A stretch of DNA of 64,000 nucleotides from Gloeomargarita sp. SKYB120 (GCA_025062155.1 JANXAM010000003.1:96665-160664), one strand, 5' to 3'; positions 35,748 to 45,903 are shown, numbered from the stretch's first letter. Numbers and translations are program-made. The notes: a model not told the origin generated them from the letters alone.

Positions 35748-37874
35748 TCAAACTTCCGCCAGCGGATGGAGCCGTAACACACTGGTCACCATTGCCCACA
35801 GGGTCTTGAACTCCGGCACTTTCACCTCGCGCCACTGGTAGGGCTGGCAATAGAGATGGGGAATCAGTCGTCGCAGCGCCGCCAGCGGCATCTCCAGAAA
35901 CGTTACCTGCACCTGGGATCCTTGAGCATCAACCTGCACTGGCAAACTCAGCCCCGCTAACGGGCTCGGTTGCACAAAGGTCAAACGCCCTCGGGCCAAG
36001 ACCTGGCTGGGAGCGTCCGGCAGGACCAGCACCGCACCGCCTTCCGACAACGCCAGGGTTTCTCCCGTCCACACGTGACCCGCCACCGCCAATTGACAGG
36101 CCTCGCGCCGGTTAAACCAGGGATAGGGCGCTTGAGGAACGTCAATCGCTGCCAGGACACAGACCGTCAGTAACATCAGGTTGTAGGTTGCCCACAGAAG
36201 GTTGACGATGTAGCTATCGGGATTGACCGCTACGGTTGTCCACCCGAGTACCGGGCGCAGGAGACCCAAAACCGACAACCCCATGAGCACCAACAAGGGC
36301 CCCGCTATCCGCCAATTCACCTGGATGCGGTCTGGGTTCCTGTTTCCCTTGGGTGTGACCTTGAACGGCTTGTTGTAGGGAGCCAGCAACGTCTTGAGCA
36401 CTGTCAGGGACATCGGCAAACATATGAGAGTCTCATAGACGTCCGACCAAAAGACAGAACGCCGGTTTTCGGTCAACCAGGAAAAACACATCACCCCACT
36501 GATGTAGTAGGGCAGGTAGAAAAAAATCAGCTCGTCAACCGTCGCCCGCAGCGGTGGAATATCCAGCAGCAAGTAGGCCAACGGCGCTAGGAGAAACACC
36601 AGCCGGCACAGGGATAAAAACCAGTACAGGAACCCCAGGGCATGGGAAAAACGCTGACCCCACCGCAGCCCCGGCATAGTCAAAACATTCGCTCCCAAAA
36701 ACAACAGTTGCAGCGTGCCTTGACCCCATCGCAGTCGTTGGTCGATAAACGCTCCTATCGTCTCTGGTGCCAGTCCCGCTGACAGGGCCTCGTTGAGGTA
36801 TTTGACCCGGTAGCCCCGCGCCTGCAATTGCAAGCTCAGGAAGTAATCCTCGGTAATGCTGCCGGTGGGAATACCGCCAATCTCGTCAAGAACGCTACGG
36901 CGCACCACAAAACAGGTCCCGCAGCAAATGACCGCATCCCACCAATCCCGGCTCGGCTGGATGTAGCGGAAAAACAGAGTTTGCTCGTTACTGACAATCC
37001 CCTCCAGCCCCAAATTCACCGAGATAGGGTCTTCGTTGAAGAAGTTTTGGGGGGTTTGCACCAGCGCCGTCTGGGGGTCTTGGAAAAAGCCCACCGTGCG
37101 CTCCAGAAAATTGCGACTGGGGACAAAATCGGCATCGAAAACGGCCACCAATTCCCCGTGAATCGTGGGCAAGGCGTGGTTGAGATTGCCCGCTTTGGCG
37201 TGGCGATTGTCGGGGCGGTCTCGGTAGCCGCATCCCAGTTGCTGGGCCAGCTTTTTGACCTCGGGACGTCGGCCATCATCCAGCAAGTAAACCCGTTTGT
37301 GGGGGTAATCCATCGCCTGGCAACCGATAACCGTGCGGCGTAGGATGTCCACACTCTCGTTGTAGGTAGGGATGAGCACATCGACCCAGGGCAGATAGGT
37401 ACCCTCCAGAACTGCCCGGCTCCAGCGGTCCGCCTCTCGTGACCGGTCCACCTGGAAGAGGTGATGCAGATAAAACAGCACCGTGTTGAGCAGGTTTACT
37501 GCCTCAGCAGCAAAAAGTGCCAGGGAAACCGCCGCCGTTGCCCCATTATCCCAATTGAGGGTGGCAAACCCCCGCCACAGCAAGTAGCGCAGTCCCCAGA
37601 ACGCCGTAATGCCGCCGACCACCGCCCGGCTGAAGACATTGGGCGTCGGAGACAGTTCCTTGAGCACCACGGTCAAGGCCAACCAGAGAAGCGCCGGGAG
37701 CGCCAGCGCCTGCAACGTCGTTTTCCAAGGGCGAAAGGTGGCCCGACCCCAGACCCACAGGTCTAAAACGGCCGTTCGCACCGCCACCGTATCCACTTGC
37801 GATAACCCGAGCACCACCAGGGCAGCAAGCCCCAGCCCCAGCACCCAGGCATCCAGTGACCACCGCCTTTTCAC
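35748..37874 (-). CDS. Cellulose synthase catalytic subunit (BcsA/XcsA-like) with PilZ domain
   Basis: Family-2 processive glycosyltransferase of 708 residues from GTG 37874 (AAGGAG upstream). Several membrane segments flank the catalytic domain. Motifs are LLDDGRRPE near residue 200, DADFVP near 248, SITEDYF near 338, and QRLRWGQG near 380, the D, DxD, TED, QxxRW set of cellulose synthases. A C-terminal PilZ-type region (NRREACQLAVAGHVW near 590) suggests c-di-GMP activation. The start shares a base with the stop of the upstream HlyD-like gene. A comparable pair, XcsA with XcsB, is known in Thermosynechococcus. Confidence 0.9.
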   Translation of the reverse strand: MKRRWSLDAWVLGLGLAALVVLGLSQVDTVAVRTAVLDLWVWGRATFRPWKTTLQALALPALLWLALTVVLKELSPTPNVFSRAVVGGITAFWGLRYLLWRGFATLNWDNGATAAVSLALFAAEAVNLLNTVLFYLHHLFQVDRSREADRWSRAVLEGTYLPWVDVLIPTYNESVDILRRTVIGCQAMDYPHKRVYLLDDGRRPEVKKLAQQLGCGYRDRPDNRHAKAGNLNHALPTIHGELVAVFDADFVPSRNFLERTVGFFQDPQTALVQTPQNFFNEDPISVNLGLEGIVSNEQTLFFRYIQPSRDWWDAVICCGTCFVVRRSVLDEIGGIPTGSITEDYFLSLQLQARGYRVKYLNEALSAGLAPETIGAFIDQRLRWGQGTLQLLFLGANVLTMPGLRWGQRFSHALGFLYWFLSLCRLVFLLAPLAYLLLDIPPLRATVDELIFFYLPYYISGVMCFSWLTENRRSVFWSDVYETLICLPMSLTVLKTLLAPYNKPFKVTPKGNRNPDRIQVNWRIAGPLLVLMGLSVLGLLRPVLGWTTVAVNPDSYIVNLLWATYNLMLLTVCVLAAIDVPQAPYPWFNRREACQLAVAGHVWTGETLALSEGGAVLVLPDAPSQVLARGRLTFVQPSPLAGLSLPVQVDAQGSQVQVTFLEMPLAALRRLIPHLYCQPYQWREVKVPEFKTLWAMVTSVLRLHPLAEV

Positions 37875-39178
37875 TACGCTCCTTCTGTGAGAAATTCCAC
37901 CTCGACGCGCTGCCCAACCCCACAAAACCGGCCAGTGCGTTCTTGCAGACGCCAGGGGTCCGTCAGTTCCACCTGAACCTCGAGTTCATTGCGCACCAGT
38001 TCGGGGGGAGGCACAGCCACGTCAACGCCAACCGTCACCTGGCCCGGTCCTCCGCGGATGGCTCGCACCCAACCCGGCAAAACCCAGTGAGTGCCGTCGA
38101 GAAAACGAATGATAGCCCGCTGGCCCAGGAATAGCCGGTGGTTGGCCCGCTCCGCCACCAGGGCGCTCACCCACACCTGCTCGCAGTTCAACAGTTGCAG
38201 TAGCGGTGTCCCCGCCTCGACATGTGTGCCCAGTTCCCCCGTGCGCAGTCCCACCGACCAAACCACCGTTGCCGCCGGGCTGCGGAGTGTCGCAGACCGC
38301 ACTAATTGCAACTGCCGTTCGGTTTTGCGGATTTCTTGACGTAGGTTGTGGAGGGTGGTCTCGAGTTGTCGCTGCTCCTGCTCCAAATCGGTGATTTCCT
38401 GGCTCAGGTCCAGCAGCCGGATGGCTGGGAAACTAAACGTCCGAGCCGAGTCCAGTTGCAAGCCTTTCTTGATGGCCTGCAAGCTGGCCCACTGCCGCTG
38501 TACGTCGGCTTGGCGGTTAGCCACCTGTTCCTGAGCCAGCCGCAGCTCCGTCCGGGCCTGGTCCACCCGCTGCTGGGGAATCGCTCCTTCCCGCGCTAGC
38601 GCCGTCACCCGTTCCAATTCCTGTTGGGCAAAAGCCAACTGAGCCTGCGCCGCCCGTAGCTCACTGCGACTGCGTTCCAGGGCCGCTTGGAAAAATTCCA
38701 CATCCAAGGCCGACTGCTGGCGGGATTTTTGGGTGAGCAAGGCGTAGGTCTGTTGCCGCTGGGCCAGCCGCCGACCCAGACTCCGGTACTGCTGTTCCGC
38801 CAGACGCAACCGGCTGCGGAGATGTTGCAACTCGATTTCCAGTTGGGCGTTGCGCTCGTTGGTAATAACACCGATAACCGCTCCCTGGGGCAACGACATC
38901 CCCGGCTGTAAGGGTTCCAACCGCAGGGTACCTGTGATAGGCGCGTGAACCGTAATCACCTCGGCGTTGACATAACCCACCCGGCTGGTCACCCGCGTCA
39001 GTCGTTGCCAGCCCAGCCCGACCGCCAACCCCAGCAATCCCATCCCTAGGATTAACCGGAGCGCCCGGAACCAGCGCTGCCGGCGTTGCCCAGCTTCTTG
39101 AGGCTTAAGCGGGGAAGGGGGTGGCAAAGGGCCACTCAGCCATCGGCCTGGCAGCAGATGGAGGGACCGGCGGTTCAT
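37874..39178 (-). CDS. HlyD-family membrane fusion protein paired with cellulose synthase (XcsB-like)
   Basis: The product from ATG 39178 has 434 residues: a cytoplasmic Pro-rich N-terminus, one membrane segment (~35-55, LILGMGLLGLAVGLGW), a lipoyl half-domain near VHAPITGTLRLEPL, a long Gln/Arg-rich coiled-coil hairpin (~90-260), and the second half (RSPAATVVWSVGLRTGE) with a beta-barrel. It is directly upstream of the synthase with a TAGTG overlap, so both are made together. By analogy with XcsB it probably helps export the glucan across the periplasm with a TolC-like channel. Confidence 0.82.
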   Translation of the reverse strand: MNRRSLHLLPGRWLSGPLPPPSPLKPQEAGQRRQRWFRALRLILGMGLLGLAVGLGWQRLTRVTSRVGYVNAEVITVHAPITGTLRLEPLQPGMSLPQGAVIGVITNERNAQLEIELQHLRSRLRLAEQQYRSLGRRLAQRQQTYALLTQKSRQQSALDVEFFQAALERSRSELRAAQAQLAFAQQELERVTALAREGAIPQQRVDQARTELRLAQEQVANRQADVQRQWASLQAIKKGLQLDSARTFSFPAIRLLDLSQEITDLEQEQRQLETTLHNLRQEIRKTERQLQLVRSATLRSPAATVVWSVGLRTGELGTHVEAGTPLLQLLNCEQVWVSALVAERANHRLFLGQRAIIRFLDGTHWVLPGWVRAIRGGPGQVTVGVDVAVPPPELVRNELEVQVELTDPWRLQERTGRFCGVGQRVEVEFLTEGA

Positions 39179-39272
39179 GTTCCCTGCCAAATTCCCATTG
39201 CTTCTACAGGGCCAGTGTAAAACCCTATAGCCGTTAGAATGTCAAGGGGTTGTGCCTTGGAAAACTCCCGGA

Positions 39273-40601
39273 CTAGGAGGCCAACCGTTCCCGGTTTTGC
39301 TGGGCGTACATTTCTCGCAGGACAACCGCCGGGTCAATCCAACGCCCATCGTGGCGTAACCCCCAGTGCAGATGGGGTCCCGTGGTGCGTCCTGTCATAC
39401 CCACCCGCCCAATGCGCATCCCGGCGGTCACCCATTGCCCCTGGCGAATGTTCAAACCGCTGGAGGGGTCGAGCAGATAAACCCCCTGGCTGTCGCGCGC
39501 CGCCCGGCCCCGCAGGTGGCAGTAAATATGCTCCCAGCGGCCTGACCGGATGACGATGCCCGTCCCACAGGCGGGGTCATTGAAAATATCCACAATCCGC
39601 CCGTCCCACCAACTACGGACGTAGCTGCCTTCGGGAGCCGCCAAGTCCAGGCCGTAGTGAAAGCCTCGGCCACGGGGACCAAAGGGAGATGTATAGGCTT
39701 GGAAGTTTTCCACTGGGAAGGACCCCAACGCCCAGGATTGGGGCTGCATCTCTGGACGCAGGAGGGCGACCGGTTGAGGGTCGGAGGCAATGCCCCATTT
39801 GTCCGGCGCGGTCACCGCCTCGGCCAAGGGCGGAAGGTCCCCTCCGCGTGCCAGCAGGATACCGCCCAAGCGGCCCACTTGCTGCACATGGGCTTGCCAT
39901 TGGGTGTGGCCTGGCTGCACCTGCAAGATTACCCGGGTCACTGGCGGTTGTTGGGCAATCTGCACCAAACGTAGATTTTGCACTCCCAGTCGCGCCAGCT
40001 CCGGCAAGGGCTGTGGTTGGTAGCTCGGCGACAGGGCTGTATTGCCCAGATCAATCCACACCTGGCGGTTGTCAGGGCTGCGTTGCACCCGCGTCCCGCC
40101 ACTGCGTCCATAGGTTTGCAGAAAAATACCGGCCTCAGTGACCCGCACCCCCTGCACAAGGGCTTTGGTTCTGCTGGCGAGGCCGAATTCCGGCATCCCT
40201 GGCGCTGCGGCGACCACTCCGCTCGGCAACTGGACCCGCCACCGTCCCTCGCCTAGGGCTTCCACCTGAACGTCTTGGGCCGAGAAGGTGACACCCGGAT
40301 GGAACTCCACCACCACCCGTGTCGTTGTCTCGTCAAACTGGGCGACCCGCACCTGGCGAACTTGCCCGCGTTGCCAGCTCTGGCTGTCCCGTCCCAGTGA
40401 CCAGAGCGTGTGCGGTAAATCAATCACCACCCGCAGCGGTTGGGAGAGAATCTGGACGCGCGGCTGGATGGCGCCCTCGGTTCTCAGTTCTAAAACGTAG
40501 GTATCCGGGTTGAAGTGCCACTGTTGCAGACGCGCAGCATGGGTGGGCACGGCCAGCAACGAAAACCCCACTGTACCCGGAGCGAGCCAGGTCACTTTCA
40601 T
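39273..40601 (-). CDS. AMIN-domain M23 (LytM) metallopeptidase
   Basis: The ATG at 40601 with AGGAGA gives 442 residues and a signal peptide (MKVTWLAPGTVGFSLLAVPT). Two AMIN-type domains follow (~25-110 and ~130-230), which bind the envelope. The C-terminal M23 domain has the zinc ligands in HYGLDLAAPEG (~residue 314) and the HxH of GPHLHWGLR (~410), both intact. It is likely an active peptidoglycan endopeptidase in cell separation or wall growth. Confidence 0.9.
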   Translation of the reverse strand: MKVTWLAPGTVGFSLLAVPTHAARLQQWHFNPDTYVLELRTEGAIQPRVQILSQPLRVVIDLPHTLWSLGRDSQSWQRGQVRQVRVAQFDETTTRVVVEFHPGVTFSAQDVQVEALGEGRWRVQLPSGVVAAAPGMPEFGLASRTKALVQGVRVTEAGIFLQTYGRSGGTRVQRSPDNRQVWIDLGNTALSPSYQPQPLPELARLGVQNLRLVQIAQQPPVTRVILQVQPGHTQWQAHVQQVGRLGGILLARGGDLPPLAEAVTAPDKWGIASDPQPVALLRPEMQPQSWALGSFPVENFQAYTSPFGPRGRGFHYGLDLAAPEGSYVRSWWDGRIVDIFNDPACGTGIVIRSGRWEHIYCHLRGRAARDSQGVYLLDPSSGLNIRQGQWVTAGMRIGRVGMTGRTTGPHLHWGLRHDGRWIDPAVVLREMYAQQNRERLAS

Positions 40602-40701
40602 AACGTGCGTCTCCTGTTGAGAAGCTACTTGCCGTGTGAGAAGCCTGTCGGTCGCAGAGTTACCCAGCAGTTTACCACAGGCGCCCCAGGACACCAGGCC
40701 A

Positions 40702-40722
40702 TTGATAAAAAAGTCTTATCAA
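40702..40722. other. Short inverted repeat between rpoZ and the AMIN-M23 gene
   Basis: Arms TTGATAA and TTATCAA (7 bp) flank a 7-bp loop, 101 bp upstream of the AMIN-M23 start and downstream of rpoZ. A run of A follows on the plus strand only. It may be an operator or a weak hairpin; it does not look like a proper terminator for rpoZ. Confidence 0.3.
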
Positions 40723-40832
40723 AAAAAAGGCCGGTTCTGGCACCGCCACCCCGGCTTCTGCGTCTGTCCTCAATCCTCTCTAGGTTTAGACCGGGACGCC
40801 AGGCCAGCGGTTCAATCGGTCAGCAAAATTTT

Positions 40833-41117
40833 TTAGTTCAGGGGTTCGGTCAGGGTTTCGCCCCCCACCAGTTCTGGTTTGAGTTTCTCTGCCATCTCGA
40901 TAATCGCCCGGATCACCGGTTTGTTGAAGGGGTCCTCCAGGGCGTCCAGGTCCTCATAACGACAGCGTTTTGCGCACAGAGCAACCTGGTGCGTGATCTC
41001 GTAGCGGTTCCGCGCATCCCGCAACAACTCCTCCGTGCGGAACAGGATTTCAACCGGGTCAATGCGGTGACGGCGTTGCATCATGCGACTGCGGTGAGCC
41101 ATAGCGAGTATTGCCAT
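40833..41117 (-). CDS. rpoZ: RNA polymerase omega subunit
   Basis: The short protein carries the cyanobacterial omega pattern: HRIDPVEILFRTEELLRDA, NRYEITHQVALCAKR, YEDLDAL, DPFNKPVIRAIIEMAEKL. Omega assists assembly of RNA polymerase. Starts at 41117 (94 residues) and 41102 (89 residues) are both possible, the shorter one being closer to the family length. It is divergent from the shikimate kinase gene. Confidence 0.88.
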   Translation of the reverse strand: MAILAMAHRSRMMQRRHRIDPVEILFRTEELLRDARNRYEITHQVALCAKRCRYEDLDALEDPFNKPVIRAIIEMAEKLKPELVGGETLTEPLN

Positions 41118-41211
41118 CTTAAACCAGCCACTTCGTCAGTTTAACTGAGAGCGGCTCCAGACTGGCACCGTGGATTATCATGGCGTTGCAAGGCGTCAGG
41201 CAGTTGGGCTG

Positions 41212-41823
41212 ATGGCGATAGATCCGTCGTTGGTTGAGCAAGCACGCCGCCAGCTAGGGGGCGTGACTGTGTTTTTAGTAGGGATGATGGGCTGCGGCAA
41301 AAGCACCACTGGCAAATTCCTGGCCCGCCAGTTGAAGTATGGGTTTAGCGATACCGACCAGTTGATCGCCCAGGTGACGGGGCGCTCGATACCGGCGCTG
41401 TTTGCCGAGGGCGGCGAGGGCGAGTTTCGTCGATGGGAAACCCAGGTGCTGGCGGAAGTCGCCAGTTACACCCGCCTAGTGGTGGCGACAGGAGGCGGCG
41501 TCGTGACCCGGCCCTTGAACTGGAGTTACTTGCATCACGGGGTGGTGGTATGGCTAGACGCGCCGGTGGAGGTGTTGGTGCAACGCTTGCACCAGCGGCA
41601 GGACCGTCCTCTGTTGGCCCAAGCGGCGACTCCCGAGCAACTGCACCAGCGGTTACAGGAGTTGCTGGCTCAGCGGCGGCCCTACTATGCCCAGGCGGAC
41701 GTGCAGGTGAAAGTCACGGCGCAGATGACGGTAGGACAGGTGACGCAGGCGGTGTTGCAGGGCATTGTGGGGAACACTCACCCTCATCGTCAGTCATTCC
41801 AAACAGCCGCAGAAATAGAATAA
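41212..41823 (+). CDS. aroK: Shikimate kinase
   Basis: AroK phosphorylates shikimate in aromatic amino acid synthesis. The P-loop FLVGMMGCGKSTTGK is near residue 20, the shikimate-binding part DTDQLIAQVTGRSIPALF follows, then EFRRWETQVL, VVATGGGVVTR and the lid RQDRPLL. The ATG at 41212 gives 203 residues; the frame is open to a GTG at 41170. The HtrA gene follows immediately. Confidence 0.95.
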   Translation: MAIDPSLVEQARRQLGGVTVFLVGMMGCGKSTTGKFLARQLKYGFSDTDQLIAQVTGRSIPALFAEGGEGEFRRWETQVLAEVASYTRLVVATGGGVVTRPLNWSYLHHGVVVWLDAPVEVLVQRLHQRQDRPLLAQAATPEQLHQRLQELLAQRRPYYAQADVQVKVTAQMTVGQVTQAVLQGIVGNTHPHRQSFQTAAEIE

Positions 41824-41853
41824 AGAATGACAAGGCGAGTCCGGGGGATGGTT

Positions 41854-43047
41854 ATGCGACCCAAAGCATGGTTTCAGTTGCTCACCCATGCCTTAGCGGT
41901 CCTGGTTGGCGTGGTGGTTACAGTTATCGGGTTTCACACCTTGCCTTCCCAAGCGGACCCGCTGGACCAGGTGGTGGCCAATTCGCCGGTGGCTTTGACA
42001 GGGAGCGCTCGACCAACCCCGAGTAACTTTGTAGCGGCGGCGGTGCAGAAGGTGGGACCAGCGGTAGTGCGGATCGACACTGAACGAACCGTCAGCTTGG
42101 CGATTGACCCCTTCTTTGACGACCCCTTTTTCCGGCGCTTTTTCGGCGAGTTCAACATCCCCCGGGAACGGACCGAGCGTGGCCAAGGCTCCGGTTTTAT
42201 CATTGACAAAAACGGCACCATTCTCACCAATGCCCACGTGGTGGAGGGGGCGCAGCGGGTGACGGTGACTCTAACGGATGGGCGGCGCTTGGCCGCGCGG
42301 GTGCGGGGGACAGACGAGGTGACGGATTTAGCTGTGTTAAAGCTGGAGAACCCGCCGAGTAATTTGCCTGTGGCGCCCCTAGGGGATTCCAGCAAGTTGC
42401 AGGTGGGGGACTGGGCGATTGCGGTGGGAAACCCCTTGGGACTGGACAACACGGTGACGCTTGGCATCATCAGCAATTTGCGCCGCACTAGCTCGGAGGT
42501 GGGGATTCCTGACAAGCGGCTGAACTTTATCCAGACCGACGCAGCCATCAACCCTGGCAATTCGGGGGGTCCCCTGCTCAACGCCAACGGGGAAGTCATT
42601 GGCATCAACACGGCGATCCGGGCGGGTGCTGAAGGGATTGGCTTTGCGATTCCAGTGGACCTGGCTAAAAAGATTGCCCCGATCCTGGCGGAGGGCAAAA
42701 CAGTGCCCCATCCCTACATCGGGGTGACCATGAGCACCTTGACGCCGGAGTTGGCGCGCCAAATCAACAGCGACCCCAACAGCCTGATGCAGGTGCCCGA
42801 GATCAATGGGGTGATTATCCGGCAGGTGTTGCCCCGGAGTCCGGCAGCGGAAGCCGGCCTGCGTCGCGGCGATGTGATTGTCGAAGTCGAAGGACAAAAG
42901 ATTACCAAGGCGGAAGACCTGCAACGGGTCATTGAACAGAGCCAGGTGGGTCAACGCTTGCAAATGCGTATCCGGCGCGGCGACCAGACCCTGAGCCTGA
43001 CCGTCCGCACGGGGGACCGCAAGCAGGTGCTCGGCCAACAACGGTGA
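41854..43047 (+). CDS. HtrA/Deg-family serine protease with PDZ domain
   Basis: This periplasmic quality-control protease has 397 residues from ATG 41854, preceded by GGGGG at suitable spacing. A membrane or signal segment covers ~8-30. The trypsin-like triad is intact: His in TNAHVVEGA (~125), Asp in TDLAVLKLE (~157), Ser in NPGNSGGPL (~235). One PDZ domain fills the C-terminal ~100 residues (RSPAAEAGLRRGDVIVEVEG). Length and single PDZ resemble HhoA/HhoB/HtrA of cyanobacteria; which one is not resolved here. Confidence 0.94.
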   Translation: MRPKAWFQLLTHALAVLVGVVVTVIGFHTLPSQADPLDQVVANSPVALTGSARPTPSNFVAAAVQKVGPAVVRIDTERTVSLAIDPFFDDPFFRRFFGEFNIPRERTERGQGSGFIIDKNGTILTNAHVVEGAQRVTVTLTDGRRLAARVRGTDEVTDLAVLKLENPPSNLPVAPLGDSSKLQVGDWAIAVGNPLGLDNTVTLGIISNLRRTSSEVGIPDKRLNFIQTDAAINPGNSGGPLLNANGEVIGINTAIRAGAEGIGFAIPVDLAKKIAPILAEGKTVPHPYIGVTMSTLTPELARQINSDPNSLMQVPEINGVIIRQVLPRSPAAEAGLRRGDVIVEVEGQKITKAEDLQRVIEQSQVGQRLQMRIRRGDQTLSLTVRTGDRKQVLGQQR

Positions 43048-43102
43048 TGGTTAGCGGCTGAGCTGTCTGTGCTTGTGCAGGGCCTGACTTCAACATGGGT
43101 TT

Positions 43103-43188
43103 TATAGCTGGGCCATCTATGGTTATCAGCTTTTGGGTCGCAAGGCGCAGCGATTATCCCTCTGGCAAGCTAAAGTGGCTTGGCTATA
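43103..43188. repeat. MITE-like repeat, internally shortened copy (86 bp)
   Basis: TATAGCTGGGCCATCTATGG at the left and AAAGTGGCTTGGCTATA at the right are the family ends, and the core CTTTTGGGTCGCAAGGC is present. About 18 bp of the centre is missing compared with the 104-bp copies. A second copy starts 9 bp further on. Confidence 0.8.
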
Positions 43189-43196
43189 AAGCAGCC

Positions 43197-43300
43197 TATA
43201 GCCGAGCCATCTATGGTTGTCAGCCCTTGGGTCCCAGAGCACGGCCCCGCCTTTGGGTTTTCTCCCTTGTCCCCTGACAAACTAAAGCAGCTTAGCTATA
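43197..43300. repeat. MITE-like repeat, full copy (104 bp)
   Basis: It starts TATAGCCGAGCCATCTATGG and ends AAAGCAGCTTAGCTATA. The two ends are inverted repeats of about 27 bp that end in TGTCAG. It is in tandem with the shorter copy at 43103. Confidence 0.88.
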
Positions 43301-43338
43301 GCTATGCAACGTAGTGCTGCAACAGCACTCAACAGGAT

Positions 43339-43593
43339 TCAAAGTTGATTTACTCGTTCAAATGCCGGGTTATTGTTCTCCTGAGCGATATAAGTGTAAG
43401 TTTCCAATTCTTCTGGGCGACAGGCAAAACAGCCGCCGCACCCAGAACGCTTCTCAATGCGCACCCGCCCTTTGCGCGCCAGTAACTCGACCATCGGTCG
43501 CACGGTGTCGGGGTCGCTTCCTAATTTTTGCGCCAAAACCGCCAGGGTCATCGGGCTATGGCGTTGCAAAAGGGTCTGAATCCGCTGTAACAT
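43339..43593 (-). CDS. feoC: FeoC-like small winged-helix Fe-S protein
   Basis: The 84-residue protein starts with a winged-helix pattern (LQRIQTLLQRHSPMTLAVLA, then LGSDPDTVRPMVELLARKG), followed by a cysteine group in GCGGCFACRPEE that may hold an Fe-S cluster. It lies 3 bp after feoB in the feoABC operon. FeoC proteins regulate or stabilise FeoB; the exact role here is inferred. Confidence 0.78.
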   Translation of the reverse strand: MLQRIQTLLQRHSPMTLAVLAQKLGSDPDTVRPMVELLARKGRVRIEKRSGCGGCFACRPEELETYTYIAQENNNPAFERVNQL

Positions 43594-43596
43594 TGG

Positions 43597-45903
43597 TCAT
43601 CCGCTCCCAAACCGCATCTGTGTTCGCCAGCGCCGCCGCCCTGCTCTCGCCATTCCCCATAGCACAGCGATGAACACCAGCGCCAAACCTCCTAGCCATA
43701 GAGTGGAAAACAGGGGATGTTGCCTCCAGGTCATCAGTTGGTAGTAGCCCGTCGCTGTCCAGTACGCCAGCCCCGTTGTCCACAGAGCAATAAAAACCGT
43801 CCAGCCCAGGTTGGTTTCCCGATAGACCGAGGCGGTGGCCGATACGCAGGGGAAATAAAACAGCACAAACAGCAGAAAGGCAAACGCCGCAACCGGTGTC
43901 CCAAATCGCAACGCCATTTGACCGAAAGTGGTGGCGTGAACTTCCTGAGCCTCAGCCGCCGCCTCTGGGTTTTCTGTATCGGCCAGAATCCCCAAGCCCA
44001 GCGGGTCAAGTAGTTGTTTCCCAACTTCAGAGAGATTGGCAGGAATGGTCGCCACCGCCGCCTGGAGTTTCGCCAGCAAATTGAACGGTTCTTCGGGTTC
44101 TGCTGGTTCACCTGCTTCCGCTTGCGCCAGTTGGGTGTAGAGATTGTCCATGGTCCCCACCATGACTTCCTTGGCAAACATGCCGGTGAAAATGCCCACC
44201 GTCGCCGGCCAGTTTTCTGCCTGGATGCCCATGGGGGTAAAGACCGGTGTAATCCCCCGGCCAATGGCTGCTAGCAGTGAATCGGGCCGGTTTTGTTTCC
44301 CGAAGGAGCCATCCACCCCCACCGAATTCAGCAGGCCCAGAATTATCACCATCAGCACAATCATCCGTCCCGCCCGCCAGATAAACGCCTTGAGCCGTTC
44401 CCACGCCCGCAACAAGACCCCGGTCAGCGACGGCACATGATACGGGGGCAACTCCAGCACAAACGGCGTCACCGGCCCAGGTAACAGCGTTTTCTTGAGC
44501 AACAGCGCAGTAAAAATCGCCGCCCCAATCCCCAGGCTGTACATCACAAACACCACATTTTGAGCGTTGCGGGGGAAAAAGGCGGCGCAGATCAGGGCAT
44601 AGACGGGTAAACGCGCCCCGCAGGACATGAAGTGGTTAATCAACGCCGCTAGCAACCGGTCCTGAGCATTCTCCAGCGTCCGCGTCGCCATGATTCCTGG
44701 AATGTTGCAGCCAAACCCCACCAACATGGGGACAAACGCCTTGCCCGGCAGGCCAATCCAGCGCATGATCCGGTCCATGACAAACGCCGCCCGCGCCATG
44801 TAACCTGAGTCCTCCAGGATGGCCAGGTACACAAACAGCAACCCAATTTGGGGAATAAAGGTGGATGTCGTTTGAATCCCGCCGCCCACCCCATCGGCGA
44901 GTAAACCAATCAACCACCCCGGCGCTTGCCAGGACTCCAAAATATGGGCCACTCCCTCTACAAACACAGCTCCCACAGCTTGGTCAAAGAAATCAATAAA
45001 TGCGCCCCCCACATTGATGGAAAACCAAAACATTACGTACATGATGGTCAGGAAAAGGGGAATGCCCAGCCAGCGATTCAGCACCCAGCGGTCTATCGCA
45101 TCGGAAACGGTTTGATGCACCACCCCGGCACGGCTCACCGCCTGTTCCACCACCTGGCGAATCCACTCGTAGCGGGCATCGGCAATGATTAAATCCAGGT
45201 CATCAGCCAGCGTTTGCCGCAGTTGTGATTGCCAGCGCGCCAGCGCCTCGTGAACCGGCACGGTCCATCCATCCCCCGCCCCAAATTGCAACAAATGTAG
45301 CGCGTGCCAGCGCCGGGCGTTTTCTCCTAGCTGGGGCAGTAGGTCTTGCAGCGCGCGTTGAATATCGGGGGGATAAGTCACCTGAGCGTTGGGCAGTTCG
45401 GGATGGACTAGCCCATAATCAATGACCTGTTTCAACAGGGGAATCCCCTGGCCGCGATGGGCACACAGGGGCACGACCGGACACCCTAGTAAGTGACTCA
45501 ACTGCTGCACATCAATTTGCAACTGTCGCCGCCGCGCCACATCCATCATGTTTAGAGCCAGCACCAGGGGTACGCCCATCTCCAGAAGCTGGGTGGTTAA
45601 GTACAAATTGCGCTCCAAGTTCGCGGCATCCAGAATGTTCACCACCAGTTGGGCCTCTCCCGAGAGCAGATAATTGCGGGCGATCTGTTCATCCAACCCG
45701 ATGGTGGTGTCGGTCACATCTAGGGAATAAATCCCCGGCAAATCTACCACCGTCACCGTGCGCCCACCAAAGTGATAGGTCCCTTCTTTGCGTTCAACCG
45801 TTACCCCCGGCCAGTTGCCGACTCGCTGCCGCGCTCCGGTCAGGGCGTTAAACACCGTGGTTTTTCCGCAGTTGGGATTCCCCACCAAGGCAATTGTTGC
45901 CAT
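43597..45903 (-). CDS. feoB: Ferrous iron transporter FeoB
   Basis: FeoB imports Fe(II). The N-terminal G domain has G1 [14 protein letters not shown] at residues 8-21, G3 in DLPGIYSL, and G4 NMMD with the preceding [11 protein letters not shown]. The helical spacer is followed by a membrane domain with two Gate motifs ([15 protein letters not shown] and later [11 protein letters not shown]), each with the conserved cysteine pattern seen as [14 protein letters not shown]. Length 768 is typical. It sits between feoA and feoC. Confidence 0.97.
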   Translation of the reverse strand: MATIALVGNPNCGKTTVFNALTGARQRVGNWPGVTVERKEGTYHFGGRTVTVVDLPGIYSLDVTDTTIGLDEQIARNYLLSGEAQLVVNILDAANLERNLYLTTQLLEMGVPLVLALNMMDVARRRQLQIDVQQLSHLLGCPVVPLCAHRGQGIPLLKQVIDYGLVHPELPNAQVTYPPDIQRALQDLLPQLGENARRWHALHLLQFGAGDGWTVPVHEALARWQSQLRQTLADDLDLIIADARYEWIRQVVEQAVSRAGVVHQTVSDAIDRWVLNRWLGIPLFLTIMYVMFWFSINVGGAFIDFFDQAVGAVFVEGVAHILESWQAPGWLIGLLADGVGGGIQTTSTFIPQIGLLFVYLAILEDSGYMARAAFVMDRIMRWIGLPGKAFVPMLVGFGCNIPGIMATRTLENAQDRLLAALINHFMSCGARLPVYALICAAFFPRNAQNVVFVMYSLGIGAAIFTALLLKKTLLPGPVTPFVLELPPYHVPSLTGVLLRAWERLKAFIWRAGRMIVLMVIILGLLNSVGVDGSFGKQNRPDSLLAAIGRGITPVFTPMGIQAENWPATVGIFTGMFAKEVMVGTMDNLYTQLAQAEAGEPAEPEEPFNLLAKLQAAVATIPANLSEVGKQLLDPLGLGILADTENPEAAAEAQEVHATTFGQMALRFGTPVAAFAFLLFVLFYFPCVSATASVYRETNLGWTVFIALWTTGLAYWTATGYYQLMTWRQHPLFSTLWLGGLALVFIAVLWGMARAGRRRWRTQMRFGSG

